Shown here: positions 45,688 through 53,588 of the stretch, one piece after another
Layout: every line of letters begins with the position of its first letter
How positions within the stretch are numbered: the first letter of the stretch is position 1
NCBI RefSeq assembly: GCF_039596395.1
Contig: NZ_JBCNJT010000002.1
Span: 1,240,001 to 1,304,000 of the forward strand
Source of the DNA: Fluviicola sp.
GTDB taxonomy: Bacteria > Bacteroidota > Bacteroidia > Flavobacteriales_D > Crocinitomicaceae
Direction: 5' to 3'
Length of the DNA stretch: 64,000 nucleotides
Notes under the pieces: model-generated
What the model saw: only the letters and a program-made list of their open reading frames with translations
Database searches by the model: none
Told to the model about the DNA's origin: nothing
Translations under genes and position numbers: made by a program

Positions 45688-45834
45688 GTCAATCTCCAGC
45701 GAAGATTTGTCAATCTTCAACAAACCTTTGTTAATAACTCAGAGACCCAAGCCCTTGTAAAACGAACCGAAGTCAATCTCACGGGAACACTTGTCAATCT
45801 CACGGAGACCTGAATCAATCTTCAGCGAACAATA
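45688..45834. repeat. Tandem array of seven 21-nt units
   Basis: Units begin at 45688, 45709, 45730, 45751, 45772, 45793 and 45814. The best-conserved start is GTCAATCT; units 3 and 4 are degenerate. In one frame five of the seven units begin (V/I)N, mostly (V/I)NL, as in VNLQRRF and VNLQQTF. That frame has no start codon and is stopped within unit 6. The array ends 15 bases before the amidoligase stop codon. No spacers, so it is not a CRISPR. Confidence 0.75.
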
Positions 45835-45849
45835 GAAAGATGAAACGTC

Positions 45850-47325
45850 CTATTCAACTGCCTCCAACTGTTTTAAATGCTGTGCTACCTGGTATTCATT
45901 GAAATTATCCCACTTCGGAACCGTATTCGGTTTATCGCCCAGCATATTGTTGATGCAGGTATTATTGTCCTTGTATTTCTCATGTAACAATGCGATGATC
46001 CGGAAGAAAAATTCGTCTAATTTCACAACCGGGTCAAATTCTGATTGAAGGGCCGAAAGGTTTAATACTTCCAGGACTTCCTGTTTTTCTTCGGAAGTGA
46101 TTTCTGTCCGGTAACCGGTTTTCAGTGCTTTAAACACCAGATTGTTCCATACCACGCTGTAGTGTCCCCAGGGTACATTTGGGAGGTTCAAAGAATGCTC
46201 GCAGATGATTATAATAGCGTGCAGCAGATTTGGTAAATAGCTTGCCGGGAATTCATCAAAACTTCTGAATTCGAAACCGCTTTGATATATTTTTTCCTGG
46301 TTGAAATCCAAACCGACATCCGAAAGCAGTTCATAATCAAAATCATCCGCAATCTGATCGCGCCACCAAATGTTTTCTTCTTTTTTAAACTTCAACAATT
46401 TTCGAAAGTCTTCGACCGGATAAGTCAGGATTTTTCCCTTTGCCATGGATTTATGGAATGTACCAACTCCGGTATAGCGCGACATGGCATTCCGCATGGA
46501 ACCACCGGCGAACTGTTCTTTCAAGTGATATTTTTCGCTGATCACCTGCATGATATCGGGGCTTCCGAGTGTTGCTATGAAAAGCGGTTCGAACCATTGC
46601 AGCAAATAGATGGCATTGGCATGTTTGGCTTCAAAATCTTCATAATCAATAATGCGGCTGTTTTCCGTAAGTGTCGGCAGCGTGATGTGGAAATGGTATG
46701 TTCCGTTGTTGAATAACACGATGTTTTCCTGGTTCGACATGAACATATTGAACCCGGTATTGTAATCCGGGAAACGCAATTTTCCGTTCAGTACAGCAGA
46801 TTCATTGATTTTATCGATAAAGAGCTTCTTGGTAGCAGCCAGTTCATCACACGAATCGGAAATGGTTCTGTTTTCAAAGTATTTGGTTACAAATTCAATG
46901 GAATCTCCGTCAAAGTTCACGGATCCCATCGGATTGTTCTTTTGAGTGAGCATACTCCGGATATTGTATGGCTGGGTTTCCAGGAAGTTTTCCAGGATCG
47001 ATTTTCCCGAATATTCCGGGTTGTCTTCCAATGGTTCAGTACCGGCGATGGTTTTATGCTGCCAGTTTAAATCGACTTTCTCCAGTGAATGACTGTTCAT
47101 CATCCGGCTCACCCTGTAGGTAAGGTTTTTATCAAAAGCAGTTGCTACAGGAATTGCATAACTTCCATCTTTGTAGCACTTTCTGTAATCAATGCTATAG
47201 CGTTCATGGCCAATTTTTTCTTGTATGAATGCACCGGAAACGAGGAGCGATTCTTCGAATTGCAAGTATGTTTCGTTTTCTAATCCAATTCCCCAGTACA
47301 GTTTTTGTTTCGGTTTCTCGTTCAT
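45850..47325 (-). CDS. Putative amidoligase (glutamine synthetase/GCS-fold carboxylate-amine ligase)
   Basis: A 491-residue cytoplasmic protein not assigned to a named family. The residue pattern fits the COOH-NH2 ligase fold of glutamine synthetase, gamma-glutamylcysteine ligase and 'amidoligase' families: an early ExE (GLENE, Glu16 and Glu18), an acidic SIEF (Glu144), a histidine strand NGTYHFHITLP (His211/His213), an arginine stretch MRNAMSRYTG (Arg278/Arg283) and a late ExR (GFEFRSFDEFP, Glu352/Arg354). Such enzymes form amide bonds with ATP. It is the second gene of a pair, 49 bases after a putative Cys/His amidase, consistent with a ligase/hydrolase couple acting on a modified peptide or small metabolite. 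The fold is inferred from motifs alone. Confidence 0.6.
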   Translation of the reverse strand: MNEKPKQKLYWGIGLENETYLQFEESLLVSGAFIQEKIGHERYSIDYRKCYKDGSYAIPVATAFDKNLTYRVSRMMNSHSLEKVDLNWQHKTIAGTEPLEDNPEYSGKSILENFLETQPYNIRSMLTQKNNPMGSVNFDGDSIEFVTKYFENRTISDSCDELAATKKLFIDKINESAVLNGKLRFPDYNTGFNMFMSNQENIVLFNNGTYHFHITLPTLTENSRIIDYEDFEAKHANAIYLLQWFEPLFIATLGSPDIMQVISEKYHLKEQFAGGSMRNAMSRYTGVGTFHKSMAKGKILTYPVEDFRKLLKFKKEENIWWRDQIADDFDYELLSDVGLDFNQEKIYQSGFEFRSFDEFPASYLPNLLHAIIIICEHSLNLPNVPWGHYSVVWNNLVFKALKTGYRTEITSEEKQEVLEVLNLSALQSEFDPVVKLDEFFFRIIALLHEKYKDNNTCINNMLGDKPNTVPKWDNFNEYQVAQHLKQLEAVE

Positions 47326-47374
47326 TTATTTCAATTGGCTTTTATAAGTAGCGTATTTCAGAATCTGGTTTTAT

Positions 47375-48109
47375 TTAAGCGTGGTAAAAGAAGACATGGG
47401 AAGAATAACGCTCATGGTTCCACCAGTCTTTTCGGGCTTTTGCGAAGTAATTGTAATTCAATTTTCCGGCTTGCGACTGCAAAGGATATTTGACGACCCC
47501 GTTTTCCCGGTATGCTTTTTTCAAATGAGTTTCAGGAACGATCGGAACAATGTGTCCGGAAAGGCCTTTGATTTTCCGTTTGGCGCAAATAATCCCTACT
47601 CCGCCTTCTTCGTTTACTTTTCGCTGAATTTCATCCAGATCAGTCATTTGCTTCCAGCCGAAACCTGGTCCCCATTCACTCAGCCAGTCGTGGATAGCAC
47701 TCGAATAAATCCGGTCAACCGTTTCTTCAAAAACTGCTTCCACTTCTTCTCCAGCCAGCAGTTTCTCAATAGATTCCTCTGTCCACCAAACAGTAGGCAG
47801 GTAAACTTGTGAGAAATAGCAGTAATCATACGAATAAACATTGCAATACGTGTCTTCCGGAGTACGTTGGTAACGCAAGCTGTGCTTCACGTCCAGTTTA
47901 TCGATGAGGCGCTGAATGCTTTCACGCTTTGTTTCAGGACTGGTAAGATCCCTGTACGGAATACTCTTGTCACTGATCGGATGAGCTTTATCCAGCATGG
48001 AATCCAGACGGGAATCCGGACTCGGTAATAAATGAGCCGGTTTTATTCGCCTGTCAGATGTTGGATCTTCAAGGACGATGGGATGAGTTGCTGTAGTTTC
48101 TTTTTTCAT
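47375..48109 (-). CDS. Putative papain-fold (NlpC/P60- or CHAP-like) amidase
   Basis: A 244-residue protein without a signal peptide. A Cys-His-polar triad order typical of papain-like amidases is seen: Cys89 in DTYCNVYSYDYCYF at the head of a helix, His186 in GHIVPIVPE on a strand, and Gln211/Gln213 in LQSQAGKLNYNYF. Trp-rich stretches (YLPTVWW, DWLSEWGPGFGWKQ) surround the likely pocket. The first ~75 residues look disordered or regulatory. It precedes the putative amidoligase in one operon, which suggests that the two make and break the same amide bond. TAACTTTA, one base off the -7 consensus, lies about 35 bases upstream of the start. Confidence 0.55.
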   Translation of the reverse strand: MKKETTATHPIVLEDPTSDRRIKPAHLLPSPDSRLDSMLDKAHPISDKSIPYRDLTSPETKRESIQRLIDKLDVKHSLRYQRTPEDTYCNVYSYDYCYFSQVYLPTVWWTEESIEKLLAGEEVEAVFEETVDRIYSSAIHDWLSEWGPGFGWKQMTDLDEIQRKVNEEGGVGIICAKRKIKGLSGHIVPIVPETHLKKAYRENGVVKYPLQSQAGKLNYNYFAKARKDWWNHERYSSHVFFYHA

Positions 48110-48253
48110 GTTGAACGTTTTGATTGACGCGCAATGACTGTTAGTTGTAAAGTTAAGATTTCGTGCATGTGAATTGCTATTATTTGCTTTTCAAATCCAA
48201 CATTCCGTGCAAAATTCGTGCAATCTCCCTTTCATTCCCGGAAATCAACAGGA

Positions 48254-48317
48254 CAATATAGCACTATTCGAAAGTAGCAATATGGAGATTTTGTCGGGTT
48301 TGTTCGATGGTTGTTCC
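48254..48317 (+). repeat. ~65-bp direct repeat, copy B
   Basis: Second copy of the element at 45544-45608, same orientation; the identical core is at 48277-48293. It starts 145 bases upstream of the amidase start codon, close to the distance of copy A from the SDR start. The two copies bracket the amidase-amidoligase unit and the 21-nt array. Confidence 0.7.
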
Positions 48318-48360
48318 GGAATGTTGCAATGGTGCAAAACCCATTTCGCAGAACCGCGTC

Positions 48361-48597
48361 CTATTCTTTCCAGGTCAGATACTCTTTTTTCAAACAATGG
48401 CCGCAGGGCCGGAAACCGGTTGAAATGGCTTCCTGTTCATCGGAGAAGAAAACCCGGTTTTCTCTTTTCATGCGTTTGCCGGAAGTGCAGGCCAGCGTTC
48501 CGTAGATTTTCAGCGTTTTATTTCCCCCGAAACGGATTTCCTACTTCCTGATCCTTCTTCTCAATTCCCGGTCGGTGAGTTCGTTGTGTAAAATCAT
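48361..48597 (-). pseudogene. Ada-type metal-binding mini-protein, interrupted by in-frame TAG
   Basis: Reading from the ATG at 48597, the frame gives MILHNELTDRELRRRIRK, then a TAG at 48541-48543, then EIRFGGNKTLKIYGTL continuing to a natural TAG at 48361. The part after the stop has the Ada N-terminal-domain pattern of stand-alone Ada-like proteins: ACTSGKRMKRENRVFF and GFRPCGHC, where the cysteines would bind metal. The frame is 79 codons with no frameshift, so one base change would restore it. It starts one base after the 2OG oxygenase stop (TGA-A-ATG), so it is the third gene of the alkylation-repair operon. Sequencing error or a recent loss are both possible. Confidence 0.75.
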
Positions 48598-48598
48598 T

Positions 48599-49309
48599 TC
48601 AGCTGACGGCGTCGTGAAAAATAATGCCCAGTGTATACCGTTCTCCGGTGTGGACTTCGCTCACGCCATGTTTCATAACGGATTTGTAATAACCTTTCGT
48701 TCCTTTTTCCGGTTTGAAATGGGTTGTAAAAATCAGTGCATCACCTTTATGGGGCTTTAGAACAATGGCTTTGGATTGTGCCCGCGGGATTTGCTGCGTC
48801 AATACAAATTCGCCGCCCGTAAAATCGGTTTCGGGATCACTGAGGAACAGCACCAGTTGGATCGGGAAATAACATTCTCCGTATAAATCCTGGTGGAGCG
48901 TATTAAAACCGCCTTTCCCGTATTTCAGGATCAAAACCGTTGCTTTTTGTTGCCCGCTCTGAGCACATTGTTCCAATAATTCGCTGTGTTGCTGTGGAAA
49001 TGAAGTTTCCATGTGCAATGCTTTGAACCAGGCATTGGCAATAGGTGCAAGTTTCGGGTAAATGCGGGTCCGGATTTCCCGTATGATTTCCGGCAAGGGA
49101 TAATTGAAATACTTGTATTCACCCAAACCGAAGCGATGACGTTCCATAACAACAGTTTTTCGGTAAATTGCCGGATCATCGTACATGGCTTTCAGCATTT
49201 CAGTTTGTTCATTGGTCAGTAGATCCGGGATCACTGCGAATCCTTTTTGGTGCATGGCTTCGGTAACGGCTTGCCAATCGACCTGTTCTAGTTTAGAGCT
49301 GATTTCCAT
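48599..49309 (-). CDS. 2OG-Fe(II) oxygenase of the Ada operon
   Basis: A 236-residue non-haem iron dioxygenase. The metal triad is His139-x-Asp141 (TLHQD) and His214 (MKHGVSE), with the 2-oxoglutarate-binding Arg224 exactly 10 residues later, the usual H-x10-R spacing. A distal HxTLG strand follows (RYTLGIIFHDA). The protein is cytoplasmic. Related oxygenases are found beside ada in many Bacteroidota, which points to oxidative demethylation of alkylated DNA or RNA, though prolyl-4-hydroxylase-like protein substrates are not excluded. It lies 9 bases after the Ada-like methyltransferase gene. Confidence 0.85.
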   Translation of the reverse strand: MEISSKLEQVDWQAVTEAMHQKGFAVIPDLLTNEQTEMLKAMYDDPAIYRKTVVMERHRFGLGEYKYFNYPLPEIIREIRTRIYPKLAPIANAWFKALHMETSFPQQHSELLEQCAQSGQQKATVLILKYGKGGFNTLHQDLYGECYFPIQLVLFLSDPETDFTGGEFVLTQQIPRAQSKAIVLKPHKGDALIFTTHFKPEKGTKGYYKSVMKHGVSEVHTGERYTLGIIFHDAVS

Positions 49310-49318
49310 AATCCCGGT

Positions 49319-50167
49319 TTAGATTTCAGAACTGGTTTGGGCACCTTCCCAGCCTATGATTGCCGTTTTGCGCGTATTGCCCCACATGTAGCCGCCTAAA
49401 TTCCCCGATGATTGGATGACCCGGTGACAAGGAATTAAAAAGGCAACCGGATTACTTCCTATTGCTGTTCCAACTGCCCGTGAAGCGTTCGGATTTCCAA
49501 CCTGCGTTGCAATTGTGCCATAAGTAGCCAGTTTTCCCATGGGAATTTTCAAAAGCGTTTCCCAAACCTTCAGTTGAAAGTCAGTTCCTTTTAAATGCAG
49601 TTTTATTTCGGGTAACCGCTCCCAATTGTTTTGAAAAATAAACAACGCGTCTTGTTGCAGAAGATCTGATTTTCGCTCCATGGCCGCATGCGGAAACTTG
49701 ACTTTCAGGTTAGTGAGTGCTTTTTCTTCCTGCTCTTCAAAAGCCATGTAACAAACACCTTTTGGTGTGGAAGCAACGATCATAGGGCCAAAAGGACTTT
49801 CAGCAAAGCTGTAGTTGATCGACAGGTTTTTGCCTCCGTTTTTATATTCTGCCGGAGTCATTCCCTCAATCCGGATGAACAGGTCGTGAAGCCTGCCGGT
49901 ACCGGAAAGTCCCGTTTCGAAAGCAGTATCGGAAAGTGTAGCCTGTTGGTTGGTCAGTAGTTTTTTTGCGTGCTCGATGCTGATGTATTGCAGGAATTTT
50001 TTGGGAGTTGTTCCTGCCCATTCTCTGAATAACCGTTGAAAATGAAAAGGGCTTAAATGCACTTTAGAAGCAACTTCGTCCAGGTTGGGCTGCTCCCTGA
50101 AGTTGTTTTTGATGTACTCGATAGCTTCGGCAATCCGCTTGTAATTGAGTTGTTCCTGCTCGTTCAT
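49319..50167 (-). CDS. ada: AraC-type regulator fused to O6-methylguanine-DNA methyltransferase (Ada without Zn domain)
   Basis: A 282-residue repair protein. The N-terminal ~105 residues are an AraC HTH (NLDEVASKVHLSPFHFQRLFREW, then ...AFETGLSGTGRLHDLFIR). A linker and RNase-H-like domain precede the MGMT domain with FQLKVWETLLKIPMGKLATYG, NASRAVGTA and the acceptor motif IPCHRVI (Cys247). The zinc-containing Ada N-terminal domain, which senses methylphosphotriesters, is absent; a broken stand-alone copy lies two genes downstream at 48361-48597. It likely repairs O6-methylguanine and autoregulates this operon. Confidence 0.92.
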   Translation of the reverse strand: MNEQEQLNYKRIAEAIEYIKNNFREQPNLDEVASKVHLSPFHFQRLFREWAGTTPKKFLQYISIEHAKKLLTNQQATLSDTAFETGLSGTGRLHDLFIRIEGMTPAEYKNGGKNLSINYSFAESPFGPMIVASTPKGVCYMAFEEQEEKALTNLKVKFPHAAMERKSDLLQQDALFIFQNNWERLPEIKLHLKGTDFQLKVWETLLKIPMGKLATYGTIATQVGNPNASRAVGTAIGSNPVAFLIPCHRVIQSSGNLGGYMWGNTRKTAIIGWEGAQTSSEI

Positions 50168-50251
50168 GTTCTGAATGTTTCTCCTGCAAATATCAGAAGT
50201 GTATGGCTGTCGTAAAACCCGAAAGTTGCTCTTTTCCCTGCCTGAAAGTGA

Positions 50252-50647
50252 TCAAGGTTTTTCCAATCCTTTTTCAATAAGCAGTTGATGAACCCGGTCG
50301 TTATTTTCCTGTATTTCCCGGTGTTCCCGCGCAGTCCTTTCCGGATCATCGGAGTAAAACGGTTTGCCGAACCGGCCCTGGAAATTCTCAAGATCCGTTA
50401 TTTCACCGTTCTGATGAATGCGCCTGTGCCAGGAAACATAATCGTCGCCCCCGAACAAATCCATGAACCATTCACCCGAACTGTTTTTCCTGATAAAGAA
50501 ACGCACGGTACATCCTCCCCGCATTCCCTCGGAATAAAATTCAATTTCATTGACCTGGTCCAACCGGAATTTTTTGGGAAGTTTTGCTTTCCGGTAATTT
50601 GCTTCGAAGAAGGCTTTGGAGAAGATATGTAGTTGATTCTGGTCCAT
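50252..50647 (-). CDS. Cytoplasmic protein of unknown function
   Basis: A 131-residue soluble protein with a beta-rich middle (EFYSEGMRGGCTVRFFIRK, WFMDLFGGDDYVSWHRRI) and a charged helical tail. It starts two bases after the stop of the next upstream gene, so the pair is co-transcribed. No recognised family. The 84-bp gap to ada shows no other gene. Confidence 0.6.
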   Translation of the reverse strand: MDQNQLHIFSKAFFEANYRKAKLPKKFRLDQVNEIEFYSEGMRGGCTVRFFIRKNSSGEWFMDLFGGDDYVSWHRRIHQNGEITDLENFQGRFGKPFYSDDPERTAREHREIQENNDRVHQLLIEKGLEKP

Positions 50648-50648
50648 G

Positions 50649-51260
50649 TTATTTAGAAGAAGGTCTTTTCAATATGCTTTTCCAGAGTGGACCTTCTTTT
50701 TTGATTTTGATGATGTCCACCCACGGAATTCCAAAATTGGATTCCAGGATAAGTTGGTCACCATCGTCTGCAAAGCATTTCAAAATGGAATGTGTCAATA
50801 CACATTTGTCGTAGTCGTTGTAAAAGTAAAGCTGGTTATCAACGGCATTGGAGTCCATTACCCCGGCTAAAAAATTCAAACGCTGTTTGTGAGAGTTGGA
50901 TTCCGTATTTCTCCATTCAAATGCATCAAAAAGGGATTGATCCATTTGAAAATCGTCTCTTCCGAACCAGGAACTTTTCCGGGGAATAGAGATATCCATC
51001 AGTTCCACCAAATTTTTGGAGAAAATTGTCAGGCCTTTATCTTGTTCCCATTTTTCAATACGGATATCGTTCGGAAGATTGTTCTCTTCCAGGATCGCAG
51101 CAGATTTTTTAAGAAGCCTTTCAGATTTGTGTACTTTTTCAGGATTGATCTTCCAATCGGCACCTAGAAGACTGATTCGTTTGAAAATTCCTTCCTCGTA
51201 TGAAAATCCGCCCGCATAATTGTCGATGTGGCCTAAGAGGTAGTAAATGGAGTTGTTCAT
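50649..51260 (-). CDS. Soluble protein of unknown function
   Basis: A 203-residue protein with no signal peptide or membrane helix. Mixed alpha/beta, with acidic and aromatic stretches near the C-terminus (LYFYNDYDKC, FADDGDQLILESNFG). It lies between the PhyH gene (17-base gap) and the 131-residue protein. No family was recognised. Confidence 0.6.
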   Translation of the reverse strand: MNNSIYYLLGHIDNYAGGFSYEEGIFKRISLLGADWKINPEKVHKSERLLKKSAAILEENNLPNDIRIEKWEQDKGLTIFSKNLVELMDISIPRKSSWFGRDDFQMDQSLFDAFEWRNTESNSHKQRLNFLAGVMDSNAVDNQLYFYNDYDKCVLTHSILKCFADDGDQLILESNFGIPWVDIIKIKKEGPLWKSILKRPSSK

Positions 51261-51277
51261 TGGAAGAACATTATTGG

Positions 51278-52009
51278 TTATAGAAGTTCTTCTAAATTAA
51301 TTCTTTCCGCCCAATTTAATGCTGCCGGTAATTCCATGCTTGAAAATTCAATATGAATAACACGCCTTTTCCGGTTATTAATCGTTCTGCCGGAACTATG
51401 CAAGGTTAACGGTTTCATGAACATCACACCGCCTTGCTCTACACGGCAGATTGTTTCGGTTTCCTGTGTCCAATCTATCGTTTCAGGTCTGTAAATTTGT
51501 TTTAAATGGGATTTTGGAATAACTTTCAAAGCACCGTTGTTTTCGTCCGTATCATCCAGATGGATCCGGATCGTGGTGATATTTTCTAAAAACGTTAACG
51601 GTGGCTGAACTGCAAATTGATTTTGTTTCGTAGTCCAGGGACCAAAGTTTTCGAGTTCAATTTTCTTGTCCACAGAAATAGTCAAATCCTGGTGATAGGC
51701 CACATACCAGTTGGAAGCTTCCGGCTTGTCGAAATAAATGCTCTTAACAACAAAGCAGCTATCGCCTACAACTTCTTTGATCAGGGTTTTCAATTGGTCT
51801 GTAAAAACCAGGTCAACAACAGAAGGAATTTCCTTTAAAAATTGCCGGATAGCAAACAGGTCGGTTGTTTTCCGGAATGTATCATTGGAGGTATCTGCCT
51901 GATCAATAACAGCCAGTATGCTGTTTATCTCGTCGGTAGAATAGATATCGTTTACAATGGAGAAACCATTCTCAAGCAGTTCTTGTCGGTGTTTGGGAAT
52001 TTCTGGCAT
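51278..52009 (-). CDS. Phytanoyl-CoA dioxygenase family protein
   Basis: A 243-residue 2OG-Fe(II) oxygenase of the PhyH family. Metal ligands are His106-x-Asp108 (AYHQD) and His204 (TLHSSGRT), with a 2-oxoglutarate-binding Arg around 215. The conserved IRIHLDDTDENNGALKVIPKSH segment (148-168) is typical of PhyH. Substrates in the family range from lipids to secondary metabolites and halogenation targets, and cannot be told here. It heads a run of three minus-strand genes. Confidence 0.85.
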   Translation of the reverse strand: MPEIPKHRQELLENGFSIVNDIYSTDEINSILAVIDQADTSNDTFRKTTDLFAIRQFLKEIPSVVDLVFTDQLKTLIKEVVGDSCFVVKSIYFDKPEASNWYVAYHQDLTISVDKKIELENFGPWTTKQNQFAVQPPLTFLENITTIRIHLDDTDENNGALKVIPKSHLKQIYRPETIDWTQETETICRVEQGGVMFMKPLTLHSSGRTINNRKRRVIHIEFSSMELPAALNWAERINLEELL

Positions 52010-52047
52010 TTACATTAATTGCGATTGATAATAACAAAGAAATTCTA

Positions 52048-52584
52048 CTATCTGCCTCGAAGTTGATTGCATTTCTCAAAGAGCATGCTTTTGAAATTCT
52101 CAAATATTTGTTCTTCCAGGATTCTTTTTGAAATAATGTCTAAAAGCTCTCTGTTTTCTATGTACAGGTAAATGTCATCATCATTAATGATATATCCATT
52201 AATCATATCCCATTTTATCTCGGAACTTATGTTTCTGGATTTGTAGATGATTGATTCAGAGTTAAAACCGAATTGAAAGTCCTTATCATCGGACCCTGCT
52301 TTTTTTTCCAGTTCTTTTATAAATTTGTTGAAGGCCATTTGAAATTTAATGAAAAAGTAGAGGAAAAACACCGTGGTGAGAACTGCACAAATGAATCCGA
52401 TAATCCAAAGCGCATCGATTTGCAGAGATATAGCAATGATGATCAGTACGGCCCATAATCCATACAGAAACTTTACAGGCGCTTTTTTGAATTCTCTTTT
52501 CCGTTCGAACTTAAAATACTTTTTATAAAGCTCTTTGGATCGATCGATTTCAAACGTGATATCAATTGTGTTCAAGCGGGACAT
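52048..52584 (-). CDS. YcxB-like membrane protein
   Basis: A 178-residue protein with two adjacent predicted helices (about 38-58 and 62-86), followed by a soluble C-terminal domain beginning FGFNSESIIYKSRNISSEIKWDMI. This is the layout of the YcxB-like (DUF) family. Function unknown. Codon use becomes noticeably AT-rich from about here onward. Confidence 0.65.
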   Translation of the reverse strand: MSRLNTIDITFEIDRSKELYKKYFKFERKREFKKAPVKFLYGLWAVLIIIAISLQIDALWIIGFICAVLTTVFFLYFFIKFQMAFNKFIKELEKKAGSDDKDFQFGFNSESIIYKSRNISSEIKWDMINGYIINDDDIYLYIENRELLDIISKRILEEQIFENFKSMLFEKCNQLRGR

Positions 52585-52613
52585 TTATAACGGTTTGAAA
52601 CGAACCAAATTAC

Positions 52614-53204
52614 TTACAACAAGGTAAAAAAGATCACCAGCAAAGTTCCGGGAAAGACGAAAACCAAAGACGCAATCCGTGCAAAGTTAAACCACGGGCT
52701 TTGGCGTTTTAACAGGAAAGTGATTAGCGGGATCAGCAATAAAATCTGGAACCAGGGAAACCAGTCGAAGATGGATCGTTCCCTGATTTCTTCGTGTTTC
52801 CGGATTGCGTATTCATTGATTTTAAGGTCGTAGCTTAACTTTTTGCCTGTTCGAAAAATGGGAGAATAAGTTAATTTAAGGCTGTTGTCCACATGGTCCA
52901 GCCAGTCTCCGAGGGCAGGAGAGAACATATATCCTTCCACATCCAGAACCTGGTGCCAGGGATATTCCCAGTTCCGGTCAATTTTCCAGTCTTTTTCCGT
53001 TAGCTTTTTGGTAGGGCCGTCAACAAACACCTCGATGGTTGAAATCACCAGCATCAGCGTACAGAAAACAACTACAGCTTTGAAGATAACCCATTGTGTG
53101 CCGGAAGTAATCCGCTCATAGAATTCTCTGTCCTCACGAGCTTCTTTTTCTTTTTTCAGCCGCATTATTTCAGCTGCATTTCGCATGGATTCCTGGTGGC
53201 TCAT
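52614..53204 (-). CDS. Membrane protein of unknown function
   Basis: A 196-residue protein with an N-terminal charged segment, one predicted helix (about 32-52), a soluble middle (about 65-140) and two close C-terminal helices (about 148-190). No recognised family. It is separated from the YcxB-like gene by 29 bases. Confidence 0.55.
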   Translation of the reverse strand: MSHQESMRNAAEIMRLKKEKEAREDREFYERITSGTQWVIFKAVVVFCTLMLVISTIEVFVDGPTKKLTEKDWKIDRNWEYPWHQVLDVEGYMFSPALGDWLDHVDNSLKLTYSPIFRTGKKLSYDLKINEYAIRKHEEIRERSIFDWFPWFQILLLIPLITFLLKRQSPWFNFARIASLVFVFPGTLLVIFFTLL

Positions 53205-53252
53205 AGTTTTTGTAATTGATAGTTATCTTCCGTGCAATATTACGGTTTTTCT

Positions 53253-53570
53253 TTAATCTTCTCCATGAAAATATTCATAAGCATAACCTTCTATATCACC
53301 GCTTAATTGATTTCCATTTTCATCTCTCAACTCATACATTTCTTGAATTCCTCCAATTGAAGCACAGCCATCTAGCCCTAAAAGAATAGTATAGAAAATA
53401 TCTGTGAATGAACTGTCAAGTACTTTCTTTAAGATCTCAAATTGTTGATCTGTTAGGTTTAGAGATTTGATTAATTCTCCGACATTGGTTTCTGTATCTT
53501 GCGACAAATATGCTCTTAAAAGATCTTCCTTTTCGTTATAAAAGGTTTTTACAAATTCTTCTGGTGTCAT
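53253..53570 (-). CDS. Small acidic protein of unknown function
   Basis: A 105-residue acidic, mostly helical protein (N-terminal TPEEFVKTFYNEKEDLL, C-terminal GDIEGYAYEYFHGED). Size and acidity are like those of polymorphic-toxin immunity proteins, but no toxin lies next to it, so this is speculation. It is 18 bases downstream of the PD-(D/E)XK-like gene in the same direction. Confidence 0.5.
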   Translation of the reverse strand: MTPEEFVKTFYNEKEDLLRAYLSQDTETNVGELIKSLNLTDQQFEILKKVLDSSFTDIFYTILLGLDGCASIGGIQEMYELRDENGNQLSGDIEGYAYEYFHGED

Positions 53571-53588
53571 AATTTCTAAGTGTTGTTT

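Larger units (their letters stand above)
45414..45849. other. 436-bp gene-free region: promoter, ~65-bp repeat, 21-nt tandem array
   Basis: Between the SDR start and the amidoligase stop. In order it contains the SDR promoter, one copy of a ~65-bp element that recurs at 48254, about 80 bp without features, and seven 21-nt units. A 109-codon plus-strand frame (45431-45760) crosses all of this but has no recognisable family and is not called as a gene. Confidence 0.6.

Noticed and set aside
45431-45760. 109-codon plus-strand frame across the repeats
   Set aside because: It only reads through the ~65-bp repeat and the 21-nt array in a different frame from the (V/I)NL one; changes between the two repeat copies are not mainly synonymous.
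45688-45834. CRISPR array
   Set aside because: Units are contiguous with no spacers and no cas genes are nearby.
48174-48551. 125-codon plus-strand frame
   Set aside because: It overlaps copy B and the reverse of the Ada-type mini-gene, whose conserved motifs are on the minus strand.
53253-53570. Immunity protein of a polymorphic toxin
   Set aside because: Only size and acidity suggest it; no toxin gene with an Rhs, LXG or similar architecture is adjacent.
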